Below are positions 58,480 through 64,000 of a stretch of 64,000 nucleotides of DNA, in pieces. The translations under genes and the position numbers were made by a program. The notes below the pieces were generated by a model. It saw only the letters and a list, made by a program, of their open reading frames with translations, searched no databases and was not told where the DNA came from. Source of the stretch: Salinigranum salinum (GTDB lineage Archaea > Halobacteriota > Halobacteria > Halobacteriales > Haloferacaceae); the NCBI RefSeq assembly GCF_009176545.1, contig NZ_VTOJ01000002.1:620001-684000 (forward strand). Reading direction: 5' to 3'. Positions within the stretch are counted from its first letter, which is position 1. The number at the start of each line of letters is the position of its first letter.

Positions 58480-58955
58480 TTAGCCGTTCCGCCGGCCGGG
58501 GTCGGTCGCCGAATCCGAATCCGCATCTGAATCCGCGCCGCCCGCTCCGTGCACACGGTCGTCCGTCGTCTCGGTCCGTGAGTCGTCGGAGTCCGTGGAT
58601 GTCGCGTCCGTCGACTCGGCCCCCCATCGGCGGAGACGGCGGGGGCGTCCTCGGGTACGTCGGTCTTAAACGCCCGGGAGGTCGCGTACGCCCGGAGGCC
58701 GGCGAGCACGCCGACGGCGAGCGCCCCGCCGAGGAACGCCTGCCCGCGGACACAGCATCGCACCGATGCTCGCGTGGAAGCGGACGACGTTGACGAAGAC
58801 GACGCTCGTATAGAACGTCGTGAACAGGTGTGGATCGACGTCGGCTTCCGCCGTCTCGACCTCGGGGAGCCGTGGGAGGTCGCACTCGGGGGCTCCCACT
58901 GGGACGACAGAGTGGGTTCCGCGGGTTCGTCGGGCCACGGATCGAATACGACTGT
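58480..58955 (-). pseudogene. Frame-broken small membrane protein gene
   Basis: A recognisable protein is spread over several frames on the minus strand: VFDPWPDEPAEPT (about 58949 downward), then PECDLPRLPEVETAEADVDPHLFTTFYTSVVFVNVV with a hydrophobic helix (58890-58750), then GQAFLGGALAVGVLAGLRAY with a second helix and FKTDVPEDAPAVSADGG (58745-58625), then an acidic Asp/Ser/Thr tail ending at TAA (58620-58480). At least three frame changes are needed: near 58900, near 58750, and at the C-run 58620-58625. No start codon is evident. It is either a decayed gene or contains several sequencing errors at GC-rich runs; three breaks favour decay. Confidence 0.6.
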
Positions 58956-59101
58956 GTGGAGGCGACGTGGGAGAGAACGTGTTCGGCCTCGGGCCCGCGG
59001 TCCGAGCCGGCGACTGCGGCCCGTCGGTCGAGCGGGTCGCTCGCGTCCAGAGGCGGTAGCCGAAACAGTAGGAGAAGCCGTGAGACGAACTCGGAGGCGA
59101 G

Positions 59102-59269
59102 TTACGCGGCGTCCCTGAGTCGGATCGCCGCGCTGGTCTCGACCCACGCGAGCGGGTTCTCTGCGTCGAAGAACACGACGCCGTCCTCGATCTCGTATGT
59201 CTCGACCGCGACGGCTGGGTCGTGGTCGTCGGCGTGATCCCGCCTGTCGGCACGAATCGGGTCGGACAT
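59102..59269 (-). CDS. 55-residue DUF7331-type acidic protein
   Basis: A small gene reading MSDPIRADRRDHADDHDPAV at the start, then YEIEDGVVFFDAENPLAWVE and an end LRDAA, stop TAA. The 'VAVETYEIEDGVVFFDAENPLAW' portion is a signature I recognise from short haloarchaeal proteins of unknown function (DUF7331-like). It is independent of the frame-broken gene downstream and divergent from polB. Composition and conserved central block support a real gene. Confidence 0.7.
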   Translation of the reverse strand: MSDPIRADRRDHADDHDPAVAVETYEIEDGVVFFDAENPLAWVETSAAIRLRDAA

Positions 59270-59397
59270 GTACTCGTGGTATGGCGTACCATGTCATAGG
59301 TCTTTCTTTCGTGACGGAATTTGTCCTCCGAATCGGTCGGTGTCGCGCCGCGAGATCGACCACGGACGCCCCCAGTCCGCATCGGGGACCGACTGGG

Positions 59398-59403
59398 TTT
59401 TTA
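59398..59403 (+). promoter_or_regulatory. TATA-like box for DNA polymerase B
   Basis: TTTTTA in GGGTTTTTAGCC, 26-31 bases before the ATG at 59429; it supports this ATG over the in-frame GTG at 59420. Confidence 0.65.
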
Positions 59404-59428
59404 GCCGGGAGCGGCAAAGGTGGTCAAC

Positions 59429-62140
59429 ATGACGCAGACGGGACTCGGCGACTTCTCCACGCCCGCCGAATCGGTCGACGAGGGTGGTGGCGGCGACCGC
59501 CCCGACGAGTCAGTGATCGCCGAGGCGGTCGCCGGCAACGGCGGACCACAGGTCACAGAGCGCCTCGAGGGCGCACGGGCGGGATACCCCGACGCAGACG
59601 GGGTCGTCGACCTGATGGTCACGCAGGTCGACTACACCATCGAGGGCCAGGGCCGTGACGAGTACCCCGTCGTCCACGTCTTCGGCCGCACGGCCGACAA
59701 CGAGACCGAGCACGTCCGCGTGCTCGGCTTCGAGCCGTACTTCTACGCGCCCACGGAGACGCTCTCGGACGACCTCCTCGACCGCGACGTCATCACTCGC
59801 ACCGAGGAGGGGTTCGAGAGCATCCGGGGTGAACCGCTGACGAAGATCTGCACGCGCACACCACGAGACGTCGGCCAGATCCGCGACGAGTTCGAACATT
59901 ACGAGGCGGACATCCTCTTCCCCAACCGACTGCTCATCGACAAGGACGTCGGGAGCGGAATCCGCGTCCCCGAACGCCGACTCGAATCGGGCGCGATCCA
60001 GGTCCCACACGAGGAGGTAGAGGCACAGGAGGTCGACGCCGACCTCCGGGTGAACACGTTCGACATCGAGGTCGACGACCGCAACGGCTTCCCCGAGGAC
60101 GGCGAAGAGCCGATCGTCTGTCTCACCAGCCACGACTCGTACGACGACGAGTACGTCGTCTGGCACACGGTCGCCCCCGAGGGGAACGGTGTATCCGTGG
60201 AGTCCCTGTCGGGGTACGATCCGCTTCGCGAGGGGATCGACGTCGAGGTCCGCTCGTTCACCGACGAGGCCGCGATGCTCGACGCGTTCGTCTCCTACGT
60301 CGAAGAGACGGATCCCGACGTCCTCACCGGGTGGAACTTCGAGGACTTCGACGCGCCGTATATGCTGGATCGGCTCGAACGACTGAACCCGACCTGCGAC
60401 GAGGACCTCGCCGTCGACCGGCTCTCCCGCGTCGGCGAGGTGTGGCGCAGCGGCTGGGGCGGCCCCGACGTGAAGGGTCGCGTAGTGTTCGACCTGCTGT
60501 ACGCGTACAAGCGGACGCAGTTCACGGAACTCGAGTCGTACCGGCTCGACGCCGTCGGTGAACTCGAACTCGACGCGGGCAAGGAGCGGTACTCCGGCGA
60601 CATCGGCGACCTCTGGGAACAGGAGCCGGAACGGCTGCTGGAGTACAACCTCCGCGACGTCGAACTCTGCGTCGAGATCGACCGCAAACAGTCGGTCGTC
60701 GCCTTCTGGGACGAGGTGCGGTCGTTCGTCGGCTGCAAACTCGAGGACGCCCCGACGCCGGGCGACACGGTCGACATCTACGTGCTCCACAAGGTCCACG
60801 GCGAGTTCGCCCTCCCCTCCAAGGGCACGGTCGACAGCGAGGAGTACGAGGGTGGGGCGGTGTTCGACCCCATCGTCGGCGTCAAGGAGAACGTCACGGT
60901 GCTGGACCTGAAGTCGCTGTACCCGATGTGCATGGTGACGATCAACGCCTCGCCCGAGACGAAGGTCGATCCCGACAGCTACGACGGGGGGACGTACCGC
61001 GCACCCAACGGGACCCACTTCAGACGGGAACCGGACGGCATCATCCGGGAGATGGTCGACGAACTGCTCGACGAACGCGAGCAGAAGAAGTCGCTCCGCA
61101 ACGAGCACTCGCCCGGCTCCGAGGTGTACGAGCAGTACGACCGCCAGCAGGCGGCGGTGAAGGTGATCATGAACTCCCTGTACGGCGTCCTGGGGTGGGA
61201 TCGCTTCCGCCTCTACGACAAGGAGATGGGAGCGGCCATCACCGCCACCGGACGGGAGGTCATCAAGTTCACCGAGGAAGTAGCGAGCAGACTGAACTAC
61301 CAGGTGGCTTACGGTGACACTGATTCAGTCATGCTCGAACTCGGGCCCGACGTCTCGAAAGCCGAGGCCATCGAGCAGTCCTTCGACCTCGAAGCGCAGA
61401 TCAACGCCGCCTACGACGACTTCGCGCTGGAGGAACTCGGTGCCGAGGAGCACCGCTTCCAGATCGAGTTCGAGAAGCTCTACCGGCGGTTCTTCCAGGC
61501 CGGTCGGAAGAAGCGCTACGCCGGGCACATCGTCTGGAAGGAGGGCAAAGACGTCGACGACATCGACATCACGGGCTTCGAGTACAAACGCTCCGACATC
61601 GCGCCGATCACGAAGGATATCCAGCAGCGGGTCATCGAGATGATCGTCACCGGGGAGTCGACGGGGGAGATCAAGACGTACCTCTCCGACGTCATCGCCG
61701 ACTTCTCCGAAGGTGATCTCTCGCTCGACGACGTGGGCGTGCCCGGAGGGATCGGCAAGCGACTCACGGCGTACGAGACCGACACGGCCCACGTGAGAGG
61801 GGCGAAGTACGCCAACCTCCTGCTCGGGACGAACTTCGGTCGCGGCTCCAAGCCCAAACACCTCTACCTCGAGAAGGTCCACCCCGACTTCTGGCAGCGG
61901 ATCGAGTCGGAGCGGCCCGCGATCACCGACGACCCGCTCTACATCGCGTTCAAGCGCGACCCCGACGTCATCTGCTTCGAGTACGCCGACCAGGTGCCCG
62001 AGGAGTTCGTGGTCGACTGGGACAAGATGCTCGACAAGACGCTGAAGGGACCCATCGCACGCGTCATCGAGGCGCTGGGGATGTCGTGGGACGAGGTGAA
62101 AAGCGGCCAACAGCAGACGAGTTTCGGACAGTTCACCTGA
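59429..62140 (+). CDS. polB: Family B DNA polymerase
   Basis: A 903-residue replicative/repair DNA polymerase. The 3'-5' exonuclease domain has FDIE (about 212) and LTGWNFEDFDAPYMLDRL; polymerase motif A is LDLKSLYPMCM (about 493), motif B KVIMNSLYGVLGW, and motif C YGDTDSVM (about 628), all with catalytic Asp. No intein interrupts motifs A-C. The N-terminus MTQTGLGDFS and the C-terminus QTSFGQFT both fit the Qxx-hydrophobic-xx-aromatic PCNA-binding pattern. It stands in its own transcription unit upstream of the suf operon. Confidence 0.97.
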   Translation: MTQTGLGDFSTPAESVDEGGGGDRPDESVIAEAVAGNGGPQVTERLEGARAGYPDADGVVDLMVTQVDYTIEGQGRDEYPVVHVFGRTADNETEHVRVLGFEPYFYAPTETLSDDLLDRDVITRTEEGFESIRGEPLTKICTRTPRDVGQIRDEFEHYEADILFPNRLLIDKDVGSGIRVPERRLESGAIQVPHEEVEAQEVDADLRVNTFDIEVDDRNGFPEDGEEPIVCLTSHDSYDDEYVVWHTVAPEGNGVSVESLSGYDPLREGIDVEVRSFTDEAAMLDAFVSYVEETDPDVLTGWNFEDFDAPYMLDRLERLNPTCDEDLAVDRLSRVGEVWRSGWGGPDVKGRVVFDLLYAYKRTQFTELESYRLDAVGELELDAGKERYSGDIGDLWEQEPERLLEYNLRDVELCVEIDRKQSVVAFWDEVRSFVGCKLEDAPTPGDTVDIYVLHKVHGEFALPSKGTVDSEEYEGGAVFDPIVGVKENVTVLDLKSLYPMCMVTINASPETKVDPDSYDGGTYRAPNGTHFRREPDGIIREMVDELLDEREQKKSLRNEHSPGSEVYEQYDRQQAAVKVIMNSLYGVLGWDRFRLYDKEMGAAITATGREVIKFTEEVASRLNYQVAYGDTDSVMLELGPDVSKAEAIEQSFDLEAQINAAYDDFALEELGAEEHRFQIEFEKLYRRFFQAGRKKRYAGHIVWKEGKDVDDIDITGFEYKRSDIAPITKDIQQRVIEMIVTGESTGEIKTYLSDVIADFSEGDLSLDDVGVPGGIGKRLTAYETDTAHVRGAKYANLLLGTNFGRGSKPKHLYLEKVHPDFWQRIESERPAITDDPLYIAFKRDPDVICFEYADQVPEEFVVDWDKMLDKTLKGPIARVIEALGMSWDEVKSGQQQTSFGQFT

Positions 62141-62224
62141 GGATCGGCCCCCTCGCGACACGAACTGGCTTCGGGCGACCGAAACCCGGACGATTGTCGA
62201 GTTGCAACCCCCTCTTTCCCGTTT

Positions 62225-62240
62225 CAGAAAATATATTCTG
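62225..62240 (+). promoter_or_regulatory. AT-rich palindromic suf promoter element
   Basis: CAGAAAATATATTCTG matches its own reverse complement at 14 of 16 bases and contains ATATAT. As a TATA element it would start transcription near 62265. Confidence 0.55.
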
Positions 62241-62263
62241 TTAGTGAAAAGCTCAGGATGGCA

Positions 62264-62277
62264 AATGCGTAAGCATT
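62264..62277 (+). promoter_or_regulatory. AATGC-GTAA-GCATT inverted repeat at the suf transcript start
   Basis: A perfect 5-bp stem with a GTAA (GNRA-type) loop, about 25-40 bases after the AT-rich element, so it falls at the predicted transcript start. It could be an operator or an RNA hairpin. Confidence 0.5.
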
Positions 62278-62289
62278 ATGGGTCCAACT

Positions 62290-62303
62290 CCCCCACTTCG
62301 GGG
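62290..62303 (+). promoter_or_regulatory. Short GC hairpin in the sufC leader
   Basis: CCCC-ACTTC-GGGG within ACTCCCCCACTTCGGGGTAG, about 20 bases before the sufC ATG; a stable leader hairpin. Confidence 0.45.
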
Positions 62304-62322
62304 TAGAGGAACACCACCAACA

Positions 62323-63234
62323 ATGGCCACACTCGAAATCAAGAACCTCCACGCCGAGGTCGCCGAAGAGGACGGCGAAGTCATCCTCCGGGGCGTCGAC
62401 CTGGAAGTCAGCTCCGGCGAGATCCACGCACTGATGGGACCGAACGGCTCCGGGAAGTCGACGCTGGCGAAGATCATCGCCGGTCACCCGGTCTACGAGG
62501 TGACGGAGGGCGAGATCCTCCTCAACCTCGACGGGGACGAGTTCGGTGCGGACTTCGAGATCCCCGACGACATGCGGACGTGGGACCTTCTCGAACTGGA
62601 GCCGAACGAGCGTGCGGCGCTCGGTATCTTCCTCGGCTTCCAGTACCCCGCAGAGATCGAGGGCGTTACGATGACGAACTTCCTCCGACAGGCGCTCAAC
62701 GCCAAGCTCGAAGAGCGCGAGGAGCTGTTCGAGGACGACGAGGCCGACGAAGCGGAGGAGGAAGAGGCGGGCTACGACACCTCGCCGATGGAGGGGCCGG
62801 CCGACGACGGCGAGATCGGCGTCGCCGAGTTCCAGCAGCTGCTCAAGGAGAAGATGGCGCTGCTCGACATGGACGAGAAGTTCGCCCAGCGCTACCTCAA
62901 CGCCGGCTTCTCCGGCGGCGAGAAGAAGCAGAACGAGGTGCTGCAGGCGGCCATCCTCGAGCCGTCGATCGCCGTCCTCGACGAGATCGACTCCGGGCTG
63001 GACATCGACCGACTGCAGGACGTCTCGAAGGGGATCAACGCGCTCCGTGACGAGCAGGGCACGGGCATCCTCCAGATCACCCACTACCAGCGCATCCTCG
63101 ACTACGTCGAACCCGACCACGTCCACATCATGCTCGACGGGAAGGTCGTCAAGAGCGGCGACGCCTCGCTGGCCGAGCAGCTCGAGGACGAGGGGTACGA
63201 CTGGGTGCGCGAAGAAGTGTACGAGGCGGCGTAA
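62323..63234 (+). CDS. sufC: Fe-S cluster assembly ATPase SufC
   Basis: A 303-residue ABC-type ATPase of the SUF system, which with SufB and SufD builds Fe-S clusters on a cytoplasmic scaffold. Walker A is [17 protein letters not shown] (about residue 38), signature [17 protein letters not shown], Walker [15 protein letters not shown], and the H-loop [11 protein letters not shown]. An acidic insert (residues about 128-160) makes it longer than bacterial SufC (about 250), a halophile trait. The frame is open from 62278, but ATG 62323 gives the family start [11 protein letters not shown]. It heads an operon with sufB; a perfect hairpin separates the two genes. Confidence 0.97.
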   Translation: MATLEIKNLHAEVAEEDGEVILRGVDLEVSSGEIHALMGPNGSGKSTLAKIIAGHPVYEVTEGEILLNLDGDEFGADFEIPDDMRTWDLLELEPNERAALGIFLGFQYPAEIEGVTMTNFLRQALNAKLEEREELFEDDEADEAEEEEAGYDTSPMEGPADDGEIGVAEFQQLLKEKMALLDMDEKFAQRYLNAGFSGGEKKQNEVLQAAILEPSIAVLDEIDSGLDIDRLQDVSKGINALRDEQGTGILQITHYQRILDYVEPDHVHIMLDGKVVKSGDASLAEQLEDEGYDWVREEVYEAA

Positions 63235-63254
63235 CTGTGTGTAGTCACACACAG
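63235..63254 (+). promoter_or_regulatory. Perfect 8-bp stem-loop at the sufC-sufB junction
   Basis: CTGTGTGT-AGTC-ACACACAG begins directly after the sufC TAA (63232-63234) and ends 38 bases before the sufB ATG. It may be a processing or stability element, or a partial terminator setting the SufC:SufB ratio. Confidence 0.65.
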
Positions 63255-63292
63255 GATGACACGCAACGAAACGTAACAACACGACACACATC

Positions 63293-64000
63293 ATGAGCTC
63301 CGAACAAGACCACCTCAAAGAGACCGACACCGAAGCCCGCTTCGAGTTCAAGAAGGAGCAGAAGTCCTCCTTCCAGGCCGACAAGGGCCTCACCGAGGAG
63401 ACGATTCGCGTCATAAGCGAGGACAAGGACGAACCCGAGTGGATGCTCGAGCGGCGCCTCCGCGCGCTGAAGCAGTTCCAGAAGATGCCGATGCCGACCG
63501 ACTGGCCCGGCCAGCCGGACCTCTCGGAGGTCGACGTCGACCAGATCATCCCGTACATCCGCCCCGACGTCGACGTGAGGGGCGGCGTCGACGACTGGAC
63601 CGACCTTCCGGACGACATCAAGGACACCTTCGACAAGCTGGGCATCCCCGAGGCCGAGAAGAACGCCCTCTCCGGCGTGGGTGCGCAGTACGAGTCCGAG
63701 GTCGTCTACCAGAACATGCAGGAGCGCTGGGAGGAGAAGGGCGTCGTCTTCTGCAACATGGACAAGGCCGTCCAGGAGTACCCCGACCTCGTCCGCGAGC
63801 ACTTCATGACGAAGTGCGTCCCGCCGAGTGACAACAAGTTCGCCGCCCTCCACGGGGCCATCTGGTCGGGGGGCTCGTTCGTCTACGTCCCCGAGGACAC
63901 GACGGTCGACATGCCCGTCCAGGCGTACTTCCGGATGAACTCCGAGGGGATGGGCCAGTTCGAGCACACGCTCATCATCGCCGAGAAGGGCTCGGAGGTC
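63293..64000 (+). CDS. sufB: Fe-S cluster assembly scaffold SufB, cut by window end
   Basis: The first 236 residues of SufB, the scaffold protein that receives sulfur and assembles the cluster with SufC and SufD. Recognised: GLTEETIRVISEDKDEPEWMLERRLRALK, the start of the SufB/D beta-helix with VFCNMDKAVQEYPDLVREHF, and GGSFVYVPEDTTVDMPVQAYFRMN. The N-terminus is highly acidic. The gene runs off the window end (normal length about 475), so the cluster-ligating C-terminal part is not visible. It follows sufC by 58 bases. Confidence 0.96.
   Translation, partial: MSSEQDHLKETDTEARFEFKKEQKSSFQADKGLTEETIRVISEDKDEPEWMLERRLRALKQFQKMPMPTDWPGQPDLSEVDVDQIIPYIRPDVDVRGGVDDWTDLPDDIKDTFDKLGIPEAEKNALSGVGAQYESEVVYQNMQERWEEKGVVFCNMDKAVQEYPDLVREHFMTKCVPPSDNKFAALHGAIWSGGSFVYVPEDTTVDMPVQAYFRMNSEGMGQFEHTLIIAEKGSEV

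Overview
The window is chromosomal DNA from a halophilic archaeon (class Halobacteria). The evidence is its very high GC content with GC-ending codons, strongly acidic predicted proteins, AT-rich TATA-like boxes about 25-30 bases upstream of leaderless ATG/GTG starts, and archaeal or haloarchaeal marker genes: glycerol-1-phosphate dehydrogenase, the proteasome-activating nucleotidase, family B DNA polymerase, halocyanins, a ba3-type oxidase and Mre11/Rad50. I see no rRNA, tRNA, CRISPR array, integrase or insertion sequence. The region reads as ordinary core genome, and most of the interest lies in proteins that keep a family fold but have lost a key residue.

Layout. 1-9.6 kb: succinyl-CoA synthetase (sucC, and sucD cut by the window edge), a RimK-type ligase fused to a RimB-like protease domain, a quinone-oxidoreductase-like enzyme, a CPBP-like membrane protein, a small winged-helix protein, a metallophosphoesterase, a TPP-dependent E1 alpha subunit and an FAD amine-oxidase-type enzyme. 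9.7-17 kb: cold-shock protein, a threonine-synthase-like protein lacking the PLP lysine, a DtxR regulator overlapping a GDT1-type Mn/Ca exporter, a LysE exporter, egsA (archaeal lipid backbone), a DUF420 protein and a glycosyltransferase. 17-29 kb: a halocyanin, M42 and S9 peptidases, a pseudo-receiver/GAF protein with a coupled partner, an MTH865-like protein, an LLM flavin oxidoreductase, a pair of zinc-ribbon membrane proteins, and the B12-binding subunit of methylmalonyl-CoA mutase with its GTPase chaperone MeaB.

29-37.5 kb: a respiratory block. A minus-strand ba3 oxidase operon (double halocyanin with membrane tail, subunit II, subunit I, an accessory protein) diverges from a plus-strand operon (small oxidase subunit, SafE-type transporter, CcoI/CopA-like copper ATPase, Cys-containing membrane protein) that probably supplies copper to the oxidase. 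37.5-43.5 kb: alpha/beta hydrolase, thiolase plus its DUF35 partner, M28 peptidase, a degenerate NAD-kinase homologue and a membrane protein. 44-49.2 kb: a cytochrome bc-type operon with split cytochrome b, a membrane-anchored halocyanin and several small membrane proteins, but no Rieske or cytochrome c1 gene.

49.5-64 kb: BrkB-like protein, endonuclease III, PAN, a small HTH regulator, the overlapping mre11-rad50 pair, a frame-broken membrane protein gene, DNA polymerase B, and the start of the suf Fe-S assembly operon (sufC, then sufB cut by the window end). Mre11 and DNA polymerase B end in similar PCNA-interaction-like motifs, and the polymerase also begins with one. The suf leader and the sufC-sufB junction hold strong palindromes. 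Functions come from motif recognition by eye; no database search was possible.
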